DNA of 64,000 nt from Shewanella mangrovisoli (GCF_019457635.1 NZ_CP080412.1:3906001-3970000), one strand, 5' to 3'. Positions 1 through 8,505 are shown, counted from the stretch's first letter. Notes: generated by a model not told the origin, from the letters alone. Numbers and translations are program-made.

Positions 1-744
1 GGCAATTTTAACGTCCCAGTTCACACCGACGACGCCCACACCGTTATTGCCTTTAGCGCCAATCGTGCCGGAAACATGGGTACCATGGCCGTTGCCGTCC
101 ATTGGGTTACCGTTATTATTGACCGCGCTGTAACCGTGAACATCGTCGATCACGCCGTTGCCGTCATCGTCGATACCGTTACCAGGGATCTCGCCACCAT
201 TCACCCACATGTTGGCCTGTAGATCGGGATGATTGTAATCCACCCCAGTGTCAATTACCCCAATCACCACATCCGAGCTGCCAGTGGTGATTTCCCAGGC
301 CTCTGGCGCATCGATATCCGCATCGGCGGTGCCACCGTTTTGTCCCGTGTTATGCATGCCCCACAGGCTAGCAAAGCTTGGATCATCTGGTGTGCCTATC
401 GCCTTGAGAATGTAGTTAGGTTCGGCATATTTCACCGCCGGATGACGGCTAATCACCTTAATCGCATCCTCAATATTGGCGCCTTTGCGCAGGGCTAAAC
501 GTGCCAGTTTGCCATTGAGTAAATGCTGGAACTTATCATCGACACCGTCCGCATTGGCATCGGTTAAGGTGCCACGAATTAAACGCTGAGCCGCCGAGCG
601 CTCCGCTTTCGTCGCATTGTCTTTATACACCACGAGAATGGCATCTTTTTCATAAGCAGGGGCATCTTTTGCCATAGCAGGCACGGCTGACAATGTCATC
701 GCTCCTGCAATTGCTAACGCCAGTGGTGAGAGTTTTATCGACAT
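1..744 (-). CDS. Subtilisin-like serine peptidase (S8 family), N-terminal part
   Basis: This is the N-terminal 248 residues of a secreted subtilase; the gene runs off the left edge, so its C-terminus is unseen. Reading from ATG at 744 gives a signal peptide (MSIKLSPLALAIAGAMTLSA, ending near AMA-KD), then an inhibitor_I9-like propeptide (AILVVYKDNATKAERSAAQR), then the S8 catalytic core. The Asp motif (VIDTGVDYNHPDL) and the His motif (DGNGHGTHVSGTIG) are both present; the catalytic Ser lies outside the window. An acidic Ca-binding-type stretch (GIDDDGNGVIDD) lies between them. It is transcribed divergently from the curlin genes. Family membership is secure; substrate unknown. Confidence 0.93.
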   Translation of the reverse strand, partial: MSIKLSPLALAIAGAMTLSAVPAMAKDAPAYEKDAILVVYKDNATKAERSAAQRLIRGTLTDANADGVDDKFQHLLNGKLARLALRKGANIEDAIKVISRHPAVKYAEPNYILKAIGTPDDPSFASLWGMHNTGQNGGTADADIDAPEAWEITTGSSDVVIGVIDTGVDYNHPDLQANMWVNGGEIPGNGIDDDGNGVIDDVHGYSAVNNNGNPMDGNGHGTHVSGTIGAKGNNGVGVVGVNWDVKIA

Positions 745-1144
745 ATTGAGCTTCCTATAGTCCTTTACGTTGAAATTCTGGAACCGCAATTACGCAGCCT
801 CCGCTCAAAATTGATTGGATAATAGCAACGAACATCCAGCATGTTTGCCGGTAAATTGTTGCCATAATGTTTCAACTTAAAAAAGCCGCCCACAGCGAAA
901 TACGACTTAACTACTAGACCGACTTGGTAGGTTAAAAGGGAAGGCATACGGCGCATAAATAGACAATAAACTGATTTATCATAGGATTAACAAAAGTTAA
1001 TCCTACCAAGCAGGCTATTACACCCAACAAATAAATACCCTTTCGGCCAATTGTCTCTCGGCCCTATGACTCGTACCTTGATGCCTGAATTGGTTGGAGT
1101 GTTTTCACCTCGGCCAAAACACCTATACATACAAGGAGTCACTT
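745..1144. other. Intergenic region between divergent protease and curlin genes
   Basis: About 400 bp hold the promoters of two divergent units. I see one strong symmetric element (982-1005, listed separately) and AT-rich sequence. The ATG at 1094 is in frame with the first curlin gene, but it has no ribosome binding site and would put 17 residues in front of a good signal peptide, so I treat 1094-1144 as leader. No convincing gene is present. Confidence 0.5.
982..1005. promoter_or_regulatory. Perfect 10-bp AT-rich inverted repeat upstream of curlin genes
   Basis: The arms TAGGATTAAC (982-991) and GTTAATCCTA (996-1005) are exact complements around an AAAA spacer. It lies about 140 bp before the curlin start and about 240 bp before the protease start. 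There is no T-tract, so it is not a typical intrinsic terminator. A dimeric regulator operator, for example for the CsgD/VpsT-like protein encoded at 3259-3924, is an inference. Confidence 0.45.
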
Positions 1145-1564
1145 GTGCCAAGTCTATACACACGCTTTTTGGTACTGCTCATCTTGTTATGTAGTTGTCT
1201 GACGCCCAGCCAAGCGGCGGATGTCAGTGAACTGCCTATCACCCTGCAGGCGCTCATTGAGCGCTCTGGGCGCGATAACCTTATCGACCTAGTGCAGCAA
1301 GGTACGGCAAACCAAGCAATAGTGATCCAGTCGGGCAGCGATAACAGCGCCTATGTGACACAAGCGGGTAACGATAACGTTTCGCTTGTGACACAGATTG
1401 GTTCCAACAATGAAGTCCAACTACTGCAAGTCGGCACTCAAAACACTGCTTCAATCACCCAGATTGGCAATGACAATCTGGTGCAGTTGAACCAACTAGG
1501 AAGCGGCAATTTTTCGATCCAGCAGATTGCAGACGGTGCTGCAATCTCAATAACTCAATATTAA
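1145..1564 (+). CDS. CsgB-like curlin minor subunit (nucleator-type)
   Basis: A 139-residue secreted curlin-repeat protein. I chose GTG at 1145 because AAGGAG sits just upstream and the protein then opens with a clean signal peptide (hydrophobic LVLLILLCSCL, cleavage near SQA-AD). The mature part has seven Q-x-G-x-x-N type motifs (QQGTAN, QSGSDN, QAGNDN, QIGSNN, QVGTQN, QIGNDN, QLGSGN) at a strict 11-residue period, which is half a canonical curlin repeat and the pattern of an amyloid beta-solenoid. By analogy with CsgB it would nucleate the fibre on the outer membrane. It precedes the large curlin gene by 15 bp, presumably in one operon. CsgE, CsgF and CsgG are not in the window. Confidence 0.85.
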   Translation: MPSLYTRFLVLLILLCSCLTPSQAADVSELPITLQALIERSGRDNLIDLVQQGTANQAIVIQSGSDNSAYVTQAGNDNVSLVTQIGSNNEVQLLQVGTQNTASITQIGNDNLVQLNQLGSGNFSIQQIADGAAISITQY

Positions 1565-1579
1565 ACAGGGAGAGTCCAC

Positions 1580-3088
1580 ATGAAATCACAAGCGAAAAAA
1601 TCACTCATTGCGCTAGCTATTGCAACTGGCTTAAGTGGCCAAGCGTTTGCGGCCAGTCTCGTTAACGACATCAACGTCGAGCAAACTGGCCAAGGTCAAG
1701 ACACCTTAGTCGCGCAAACAGGATTGATTAACGCTGCAGCAGTGACCCAAACGGGTAACGACCAAGTTGCCACCGTATTACAAGATGGTGTGTGGCATGA
1801 AGCGCAAGTTAACTCAACGGGTGATGCCAACGAAGTCACAGTGACTCAACAAACTGATTGGCATGTTGCGTCAGTTAACGTCACTGGCAATAACAACGTC
1901 GCTGAAGTGGCACAGGATGGTTTCTTCAACCAAAGCAGCAACGACATCACTGGTAGCGACAACCTGGTTTCTGTTAACCAATTAGGTGAAGTGAACGAAA
2001 GCCAAGTTGAAATCACTGGCAACGAAAACAGTGCCTTCGTAGAACAAGAAGGTGATGCCAACTTCGCCGTATTCCGCGTACAAGGCGATAATAACGATGG
2101 CGACATCAAGCAATACGGTAACAACAACCAAGCGGGTTTAATCGCACTCGACCTGACCGCAAACGTGGGTAATAACAACGACGTATCGGTTGAACAGATT
2201 GGTAACAACAACTTTGGTGCGGCTAAAGGCATCGCGGGTAACGACAACAGCATCGATATCTATCAAAAGGGTGATAGCCACACTGGCTTCGTTTACGCCT
2301 TAGCGGGTAGTGAGAACGATATCACCATGAAACAAGAAGGCAGCAACAACACTGCTTACCTTTCAATGACCACGGGTGATGACAACAGCATTGATATCGC
2401 TCAAGACGGCGACCGCAACACTGTAGGCGATACTTTAGTGGCTGACATTCAAGGTAATGACAACGATATCACTATCAAGCAACGTGGCAACAGCAACGGT
2501 GCAGAGTTCCAAGTATGGGGCGATAGCAACGACGTTGACTTAAAACAACGTGGTGACGCTAACTTCGCAACCTTTGGCGCTTACGGTACTGACAACGACT
2601 TCGACTTATCTTCTAAGGGTGATAACAACGAGCTGGTTGCCTTCGCAACAGGTGAAGACAACAGCATCGAAATCAGCCAAGAAGGTGATGTGAACTTCGC
2701 CTATGTGGATGCCGTTGGTAACGACAACGAAGTGGATGTTGAGCAAGATGGCGGACAAAACGAAACCATCATTAGCGTAACAGGTAACAACAACGCCGAT
2801 GTGACTGCACTGCAACACCGTGGTGATCTGAACCTTATCGATTTAATCATCGAAGGTGATGAAAACTCAGCTCAAATCACTCAAGCGGGTAACGGTAACT
2901 GGGTAGGTGGCGATAGCGGCACTTCATTCGCTTCAAGCTCATTTGGCGTGCGTGGTGACAACAACAGCCTAATGATTACACAAACAGGCAATGACAACTT
3001 AGTTGTCGGTTCACAAGCTGGCAATAGCAACAGCATCAGCGTTAATCAAAGCGGTGATATGAACGTTGCAACTGTTGTTCAGTACTAA
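1580..3088 (+). CDS. Large CsgA-like curlin repeat protein
   Basis: 502 residues, more than three times E. coli CsgA (about 151). A signal peptide (KKSLIALAIATGLSGQAFA) is followed by a mature chain made almost wholly of alternating motifs: I count about 22 Q-x-G-type units (VEQTG, VAQTG, VTQTG and so on to VNQSG), interleaved with T-G-N-N-N or G-D-D-N units, period roughly 22 residues. It ends in VVQY, like the neighbour's ITQY. It is rich in Asn, Asp, Gln and Gly and has no Cys. GGGAGAG upstream supports the start. The protein should be secreted and assemble as an extracellular amyloid in biofilm. Two hairpins follow the stop. The family call is strong; fibre formation is inferred. Confidence 0.88.
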   Translation: MKSQAKKSLIALAIATGLSGQAFAASLVNDINVEQTGQGQDTLVAQTGLINAAAVTQTGNDQVATVLQDGVWHEAQVNSTGDANEVTVTQQTDWHVASVNVTGNNNVAEVAQDGFFNQSSNDITGSDNLVSVNQLGEVNESQVEITGNENSAFVEQEGDANFAVFRVQGDNNDGDIKQYGNNNQAGLIALDLTANVGNNNDVSVEQIGNNNFGAAKGIAGNDNSIDIYQKGDSHTGFVYALAGSENDITMKQEGSNNTAYLSMTTGDDNSIDIAQDGDRNTVGDTLVADIQGNDNDITIKQRGNSNGAEFQVWGDSNDVDLKQRGDANFATFGAYGTDNDFDLSSKGDNNELVAFATGEDNSIEISQEGDVNFAYVDAVGNDNEVDVEQDGGQNETIISVTGNNNADVTALQHRGDLNLIDLIIEGDENSAQITQAGNGNWVGGDSGTSFASSSFGVRGDNNSLMITQTGNDNLVVGSQAGNSNSISVNQSGDMNVATVVQY

Positions 3089-3124
3089 TTTTTATCGATA
3101 GCCGTCTGCAGTAGACGGCTCAAT

Positions 3125-3157
3125 AAAAACGGGAACATGAATTATGTTCCCGTTTTT
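3125..3157 (+). terminator. Rho-independent terminator after the curlin operon
   Basis: Arms AACGGGAACAT and ATGTTCCCGTT close a short loop and are followed by a T-run. A smaller hairpin (AGCCGTCT...AGACGGCT, 3100-3120) lies just before it. The A-run on the left means it can also work for the opposite strand. Confidence 0.85.
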
Positions 3158-3258
3158 ATTTGCGTATAAAGTGCTAAAGTGAGTTAGCGCTTGTCGAATC
3201 TTGCCGATGTAAATCACCATCCCCGCTCACTCACACCTCACCTTAGCGAGCTTAAGGC

Positions 3259-3924
3259 TTAACTGCAAAACTCAAAATGGGTTTGATAAGTTTGCGCCCA
3301 ACGTAATAGTTCAACGCGATTGCGAGACTGGGTCTTACGGAAAATAGAGGAAATATGCGCCTTCACCGTATGCTCACTGATGCAGAGTCTATGGGCAATC
3401 TCCTTATTGCGCGCCCCACTGGAGACGAACTGAATAATGGTCCTCTCTCTGGAGGTAAGCGCTTGCAACATGGCTACGGTATCGGCGGGCATCTCATTTT
3501 GCCCATCCAACTTTTGCACCACACGGCGAAACATCTTACTGAGCAAGGTTCTATCGTACCAAAGTTCGTCGGCCACCATTTTACGCAGCCCCGTTAGCAT
3601 CAAATCCATCCGCTGATCTGCAAATAACAGACCGCGGATCCCCAGCAGCATGGCTGACTCTTGATCTAAAGAATTACGCTCGACTTGATACAAAGCGACG
3701 GGAACATGTGGCACAAGACGTGACGCTAAGAGTGGGATCCCTTTATTGTCTAAGGCCGCGCCCTTTTGGGCGATTAAACAGAAACTGCGCTGTCCTTTAT
3801 CTAAATTTAACTCAGAAGCCTGTTTAACAATCCGTGTTTTTAACCCGATAGATTCTGCTAGTATCGCCAAATGGCAAGGCGCTGCCACTTGATGCAGAAA
3901 AACTAACTCATTGATAGTACTCAA
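3259..3924 (-). CDS. CsgD/VpsT-like LuxR-family transcription regulator
   Basis: A 221-residue regulator with a C-terminal LuxR-type HTH (about 155-215: LTSRERTIIQFVSSGARNKE, then SEHTVKAHISSIFRK). The N-terminal half is receiver-like but lacks a recognisable phospho-acceptor Asp, as in CsgD and VpsT. Residues 122-125 are WYDR, in the place of the VpsT c-di-GMP-binding W[FLM][TS]R motif, with W and R kept and the middle two changed. It converges on the curlin operon and is its obvious candidate regulator. E. coli places csgD divergently with csgEFG; here those genes are absent nearby. Ligand binding is an open inference. Confidence 0.85.
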   Translation of the reverse strand: MSTINELVFLHQVAAPCHLAILAESIGLKTRIVKQASELNLDKGQRSFCLIAQKGAALDNKGIPLLASRLVPHVPVALYQVERNSLDQESAMLLGIRGLLFADQRMDLMLTGLRKMVADELWYDRTLLSKMFRRVVQKLDGQNEMPADTVAMLQALTSRERTIIQFVSSGARNKEIAHRLCISEHTVKAHISSIFRKTQSRNRVELLRWAQTYQTHFEFCS

Positions 3925-4236
3925 TTTACTCTTCTCCCTGAAAAGTATTTCGTCTTTATTAGTCTAATATTGAACTTAAGCGTGCAAATGCACAAAAATA
4001 CAATTAATTAACATAGCCCATTTTGACTAGTTACCGCATGAATGCCATCACCCGAATGTACTAAATAATCACTCTTTTTTTATAGTAAGTTCGACTAACA
4101 GACCAAGGCTTTATCACTAAACAGTGATTAATCCTGAAGCTTATCGACGGAACAATCAGGTTACACCTTAGTCTATAAAGCTCTCAATCGAAAGTTGACA
4201 CAAAAATTTAACAGAAAACAATGACGGTTTGAGGCA
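3925..4236. other. AT-rich intergenic region upstream of the csgD-like gene
   Basis: About 310 bp of AT-rich DNA forming the promoter region of the LuxR-type gene, which reads leftwards. A terminator for the right-hand gene lies at its far end. I see no ORF with a ribosome binding site and no structured RNA I can name. Confidence 0.4.
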
Positions 4237-4275
4237 TAAAAAATCCCCTCTAAGTGAGACTTAGAGGGGATTTTT
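4237..4275 (-). terminator. Rho-independent terminator of the yjdF-like gene
   Basis: AAAAAATCCCCTCTAAG pairs with CTTAGAGGGGATTTTT around a short loop. On the minus strand the stem ends in a T-run right after the stop of the yjdF-like gene. It is symmetric enough to act in both directions. Confidence 0.85.
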
Positions 4276-4291
4276 CGGTAAGTGTTTGAGC

Positions 4292-4900
4292 CTAAGCCTG
4301 ACCGATTAGTTTTGCGATTTGCTTATCCTGCACACGGGACAAACTGATTAGTGCGACAATGGCCCCAATCAAGGCTAAAAACATATCCGATTGGGTATCC
4401 CACACATAACCCTGAGTACCTAAAAAGGCCTCGGCGCCTTCGCCCGTCGCGGCGGCCACCCACCATTCAATCAGTTCGTAGAAGGCGCTGAAGGCCAGCA
4501 CAAAGCAGGTGACGAGAAAGGCACACCAGGCTCCAGGTTTAACGGCTTGATTACGTAACATAATCTCACGGGCTAACATGGCCGGAATAAAACCTTGAGC
4601 AAAATGTCCTACCTTGTCGTAGTTGTTGCGCTCTGTCCCCATCCACTGGGCAATCGTGTCGAACAGTGGCACTTCGGCATAGGTATAGTGCGCGCCAACA
4701 AACAACACACAGCAATGCACTAGCACCAAAAAATACACTAAGGGCGTCAGCGGAAAACGCTTGCGGGTAAAAAAGAGCAAGGGCACGGCCACTAATGCGG
4801 GCAAGGCTTCAAGCCACCAAGTGAATGGATCTGCGGGTTTTATCGCCGACCATATTAAAACTGAGAGGTAAATACCGCACCAAATGATTTTGTTATTCAA
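4292..4900 (-). CDS. YjdF-like inner membrane protein (DUF2238 family)
   Basis: 202 residues with about six hydrophobic segments. The signature of the family is visible in the middle: YDKVGHFAQGFIPAMLAREI, followed by FYELIEWW and WDTQSDMFLALIGA. Proteins with this pattern belong to the DUF2238/YjdF family of predicted inner membrane proteins; their function is not established. The conserved His and acidic residues in membrane segments hint at an enzyme or metal site, but that is speculation. Monocistronic with its own terminator. Confidence 0.8.
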   Translation of the reverse strand: MNNKIIWCGIYLSVLIWSAIKPADPFTWWLEALPALVAVPLLFFTRKRFPLTPLVYFLVLVHCCVLFVGAHYTYAEVPLFDTIAQWMGTERNNYDKVGHFAQGFIPAMLAREIMLRNQAVKPGAWCAFLVTCFVLAFSAFYELIEWWVAAATGEGAEAFLGTQGYVWDTQSDMFLALIGAIVALISLSRVQDKQIAKLIGQA

Positions 4901-5055
4901 TGTTCCTTCCTCTTATGCGATATTGTTCTAATTCTAGAATATTAACTTTAGCCATCTAGCCCTCCACAGTGAGCAAAAAAAGTGCTACTTTGGAAGGCCA
5001 AGGTTGTCAGCATATCACACAGAACTATTTCAATTAATTAGAGGGTACCCATATC

Positions 5056-6285
5056 ATGGCGAAACATTCGCTGGACAAGGATAAGATCAAGATCCTGTTG
5101 TTGGAAGGCGTCCACCAATCTGCGGTCGATGTATTTGAACGTGCTGGATACACCAATATCGAGTATCACAAAGCCTCCTTAGGTGATGAAGCCCTGCTCG
5201 AGTCCATCAAAGATGCTCACTTTGTTGGTATTCGTTCCCGTACCCAATTAACGGCTGAGGTATTGAAGCGTGCCGAAAAACTGATTGCGATTGGTTGTTT
5301 CTGTATCGGTACTAACCAAGTGGATCTGGCGACCGCCGAATTACTCGGTATCCCAGTATTTAACGCACCATTCTCTAATACCCGCAGCGTGGCTGAACTG
5401 GTATTAGGCGAAATCATCATGCTGATGCGCGGCATTCCTGAACGTAATGCTATCGCCCACCGTGGTGGCTGGATGAAGACGGCAGCCGGCAGTTACGAAG
5501 TCCGTGGCAAAACCTTAGGTGTGATAGGTTATGGCCATATCGGTACACAGCTCGGGATCTTGGCTGAAACCTTAGGCATGCGCGTGGTGTTTTTCGATAT
5601 CGAAGACAAACTACCATTAGGCAATGCCCAGCAAATCCATTCGATGGAACAATTACTGGCACAGTCCGATGTGATCAGTTTGCACGTTCCTGAAACGGCG
5701 CAAACCAAAGATATGATCAGCACCGCCGAATTTGCGGCCATGCGTAAAGGCAGCATCTTTATCAACGCCTCACGCGGTACTGTGGTCGATATCGATGCCC
5801 TAACGGTCGCCCTTAAAGAGCGTCACCTTGCGGGTGCGGCCATCGACGTATTCCCCGTCGAGCCACAATCGAATGATGATGAATTTATCAGCCCATTACG
5901 TGGTTTAGATAACGTGCTGCTGACTCCGCACGTGGGTGGCAGTACTGCCGAAGCCCAGGAAAACATCGGTATCGAAGTTGCCGGTAAGTTAGCTAAATAC
6001 TCTGACAACGGTTCGACCGTATCTGCGGTTAACTTCCCTGAAGTGTCGCTGCCAATGCACAAAGGCATTTCGCGCTTACTGCACATTCACCAAAACCGTC
6101 CTGGCGTGCTAATCAAAATCAACAAAGCCTTCTCTGAAAAAGGCATCAACATTGCCGCTCAGTACCTGCAAACCACTGCAGAAATCGGTTATGTGGTGAT
6201 GGAAGTCGATACTCACCAAGCCGAAGAAGCCTTGGTTGAACTTAAGGCCATTGAAGGCACACTGCGCACCCGCGTATTGTTCTAA
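5056..6285 (+). CDS. serA: D-3-phosphoglycerate dehydrogenase
   Basis: 409 residues, the usual length of E. coli-type SerA. It oxidises 3-phosphoglycerate to 3-phosphohydroxypyruvate with NAD, the first committed step of serine synthesis, in the cytoplasm. Visible features are the substrate-binding part (CFCIGTNQVDL), the NAD-binding Rossmann motif (LGVIGYGHIGTQLGILAE), the catalytic Arg region (INASRGTVVD), the Glu/His pair (DVFPVEP...LTPHVGGST) and a C-terminal ACT domain (NRPGVLIKINKAFSEKGINI) for serine feedback. The start has GAGGG upstream. Single gene with its own terminator. Confidence 0.97.
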   Translation: MAKHSLDKDKIKILLLEGVHQSAVDVFERAGYTNIEYHKASLGDEALLESIKDAHFVGIRSRTQLTAEVLKRAEKLIAIGCFCIGTNQVDLATAELLGIPVFNAPFSNTRSVAELVLGEIIMLMRGIPERNAIAHRGGWMKTAAGSYEVRGKTLGVIGYGHIGTQLGILAETLGMRVVFFDIEDKLPLGNAQQIHSMEQLLAQSDVISLHVPETAQTKDMISTAEFAAMRKGSIFINASRGTVVDIDALTVALKERHLAGAAIDVFPVEPQSNDDEFISPLRGLDNVLLTPHVGGSTAEAQENIGIEVAGKLAKYSDNGSTVSAVNFPEVSLPMHKGISRLLHIHQNRPGVLIKINKAFSEKGINIAAQYLQTTAEIGYVVMEVDTHQAEEALVELKAIEGTLRTRVLF

Positions 6286-6314
6286 TGCTTTAAGCACTCA
6301 GCTTGAGTGAATTT

Positions 6315-6352
6315 ATAAGGCGCACATTTCATTCAAGATATGTGCGCCTTAT
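6315..6352 (+). terminator. Hairpin downstream of serA
   Basis: ATAAGGCGCACAT (6315-6327) and ATGTGCGCCTTAT (6340-6352) are perfect 13-bp arms with a 12-nt loop, followed by GCTTTTG. The T-run is short, so it may be a weak terminator or an RNA 3' end stabiliser. Confidence 0.7.
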
Positions 6353-6422
6353 GCTTTTGAGCGCCGCTTAATTCCGCTACAATCTAGCCTCTTGCATCGT
6401 CTTCATTTTCAGGATCTCCGCT

Positions 6423-7379
6423 ATGACTATTGCAGTTTCGACACCCACTTGGGATCTGGACGCCTCCATGCCTCCACTTATGCTCGCCAACCTATCCCAC
6501 CTCGGCCTCATCAAAGTAGTCGGTGAACAGGGGCGCAGTTTTATCCATGGCCAAGTGACTACGGACATTAGCTCACTCGAAGCCAACCAATGGCGCTGGG
6601 GCGCACATTGCGATCCTAAGGGTAAGATGATCGCCAGCTTCCGCACCTTTGCTATCCAAGAGGCGCTGTTGATGCTGCTGCCAAGGGAGACTATCGAGGT
6701 CGATCTGCCGCAACTGCAAAAATATGCCGTGTTTAGCAAAGCAACCCTGACCAATGCGACGGCGGAGTGGACATTACTCGGCGTAGCAGGCGAACAGGCA
6801 ACACAATTTATGACCCAACACTTTGATGAAATCACTGAAGAACTGACGCTGGTCGAACATGGCGCCATTTTAAAGGATGCGGATCGTTTTATTCTGGTAC
6901 TGCAGCCAGATGCGGCAACAGCCTTAGTGGGCGAGCACACAGTGTTTGATGCCAGCGCTTGGCAAGCCTTAGAAATTGCTGCTGGTTACCCTAATCTAGC
7001 GCCAAGCCATGCTAACCAATATGTGCCGCAGATGTGCAACCTACAGGCTATCAACGGCATCAGCTTTAACAAAGGCTGCTACATGGGCCAAGAAACTGTG
7101 GCTCGGATGAAATACCGTGGTGGTAACAAGCGCGCGCTCTATATTCTCCACGGCACGACTTCCTCAGACATCAAGTTGGAAAGTGCTCTCGAGATCGAAT
7201 TGGAAGATGGCTATCGCAAGGGCGGGCAAATTATTGAGTTCGTACAGCGTGGCAATCAAGTACTACTCACCGCTGTGCTGGCAAACGATACCGAGAACGG
7301 TGCCAAGCTGCGCTTTGCCGACGATGAGCAATCCAGCTTACGCATTCAAGCATTACCCTACTCGCTCGAAGAAGCCTAG
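6423..7379 (+). CDS. ygfZ: tRNA-modifying / Fe-S cluster assembly factor YgfZ (folate-binding)
   Basis: 318 residues, close to E. coli YgfZ (326). It belongs to the GcvT/COG0354 family and binds tetrahydrofolate; it supports activity of some Fe-S enzymes, including MiaB-type tRNA modification. The diagnostic motif K-G-C-Y-x-G-Q-E is present (NKGCYMGQETVARMKYRGG, about residues 218-236) with its invariant Cys. The N-terminal VVGEQGRSFIHGQVTTDI matches the family. The start follows AGGA. A terminator lies directly downstream, where it meets the convergent response regulator gene. Confidence 0.95.
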   Translation: MTIAVSTPTWDLDASMPPLMLANLSHLGLIKVVGEQGRSFIHGQVTTDISSLEANQWRWGAHCDPKGKMIASFRTFAIQEALLMLLPRETIEVDLPQLQKYAVFSKATLTNATAEWTLLGVAGEQATQFMTQHFDEITEELTLVEHGAILKDADRFILVLQPDAATALVGEHTVFDASAWQALEIAAGYPNLAPSHANQYVPQMCNLQAINGISFNKGCYMGQETVARMKYRGGNKRALYILHGTTSSDIKLESALEIELEDGYRKGGQIIEFVQRGNQVLLTAVLANDTENGAKLRFADDEQSSLRIQALPYSLEEA

Positions 7380-7399
7380 CTTCTAAGCGAGTCGTATTG

Positions 7400-7425
7400 A
7401 AAAGGCGCCCTAGGCGCCTTTTTTG
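7400..7425. terminator. Bidirectional terminator between ygfZ and the HD-GYP gene
   Basis: AAAGGCGCC and GGCGCCTTT form a tight stem around CTA, followed by a T-run on the plus strand. It lies immediately before the stop of the convergent gene at 7427. Confidence 0.85.
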
Positions 7426-7426
7426 T

Positions 7427-8443
7427 TTAATGCTCGATATAAGTATCTCGAATTGCCACCACCTCGGGCAGAATTTGCTTAAATTCCTCCACCAGCTTAG
7501 GGTCAAAGTGTTTACCCGCTTGGCTTTCGAGTAATTCGACCGTGGCTTCGATTGTCCAAGGCTCCTTATAAGGACGGCGCGAAGTCAGGGCATCGAAAAC
7601 GTCCGCAATTGCCACAATCCTGCCTTCTATCGGAATATTTTCCCCAGACAAACCATTAGGATAACCCGAACCGTCCCACTTCTCATGGTGGGTTAAGGCG
7701 ATGCGCCGCGCCATTTGCAGCAGTGGATCGCCATGTTCGCCAATGATCTCGGCACCAATGGCAGCATGTTGTTGCATGATTTCCCATTCATCGGCATCAA
7801 GCTTACCGGGCTTTTTCAGCACCGCATCGGGCGTGCCGATTTTCCCGATGTCATGCATGGGCGCCGCGTTATACAACAGCTCGCAGAAGGTGCTAGGCAA
7901 GCCTAGTTTAACGGCCAGCATCCGTGCATAGTGGCTCATACGCACAACGTGCAGGCCTGTCTCGTTGTCTTTGTATTCGGCGGCGCGACCTAAACGGCGG
8001 ATAATTTCGAAGCGAGTTTCTTCTAGCTCTTGGGTGCGTTCTCTGACTTGTTGCTCTAGCAGGCGTTTTTGATCGTATAGCGCCAGATGAGTTCGTACCC
8101 GAGCTTTTACCACGGGAGCACTCACAGGCTTAGTGATGTAATCGACGGCGCCGAGTTCAAACCCTTGGGTCTCGTCGGCCACCTCAGACAAGGCGGTCAC
8201 AAAAATCACCGGAATATGGCAAGTTAAGGGTTCTTGCTTAAGCAGCTTACAGACTTCATAGCCATTCATACCGGGCATCATTACGTCGAGTAAAATCAAA
8301 TCCGGCAGGGTTTTGGCGACAAGGGCGAGTGCTCTTGGTCCATCAATCGCCACCTTGACCTTATAATCCTCACCGAGTATGCCCACTAAAATATCGATAT
8401 TTTCCGGTGTATCATCGACGACCAATATTGTTGCCTTATCCAT
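7427..8443 (-). CDS. Response regulator with HD-GYP c-di-GMP phosphodiesterase domain
   Basis: 338 residues from ATG at 8443, which puts the receiver directly at the start (MDKATILVVDD) with AAGG upstream. A TTG start at 8482 would add 13 residues. Receiver at 1-120 with phospho-acceptor D53 (LLDVMMPG) and K105; a short coiled linker; then HD-GYP (about 145-330) with the HD pair H197-D198 (APMHDIGK), T251-H-H and the GYP motif at 260-262 (WDGSGYP). All key residues for c-di-GMP hydrolysis are present. It lies about 60 bp (ATG) after the hybrid kinase on the same strand, so the two are probably a cognate pair. Confidence 0.93.
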   Translation of the reverse strand: MDKATILVVDDTPENIDILVGILGEDYKVKVAIDGPRALALVAKTLPDLILLDVMMPGMNGYEVCKLLKQEPLTCHIPVIFVTALSEVADETQGFELGAVDYITKPVSAPVVKARVRTHLALYDQKRLLEQQVRERTQELEETRFEIIRRLGRAAEYKDNETGLHVVRMSHYARMLAVKLGLPSTFCELLYNAAPMHDIGKIGTPDAVLKKPGKLDADEWEIMQQHAAIGAEIIGEHGDPLLQMARRIALTHHEKWDGSGYPNGLSGENIPIEGRIVAIADVFDALTSRRPYKEPWTIEATVELLESQAGKHFDPKLVEEFKQILPEVVAIRDTYIEH

Positions 8444-8505
8444 CAACACTTTCACCTTATCCTGTGGCTTATCAATGGCCAATACCGCACTCTCTTGACC
8501 GGTTT

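Noticed and set aside
229..498. 89-codon plus-strand frame inside the protease gene
   Set aside because: It is antisense to the S8 peptidase, whose minus-strand frame shows signal peptide, propeptide and both catalytic motifs.
765..956. 63-codon minus-strand frame upstream of the protease
   Set aside because: No ribosome binding site and no protein-like features; it lies in the promoter region.
1650..3085. Repetitive DNA resembling a CRISPR or tandem repeat
   Set aside because: The repeats are degenerate, in frame and explained by curlin protein repeats; there are no identical repeats with unique spacers.
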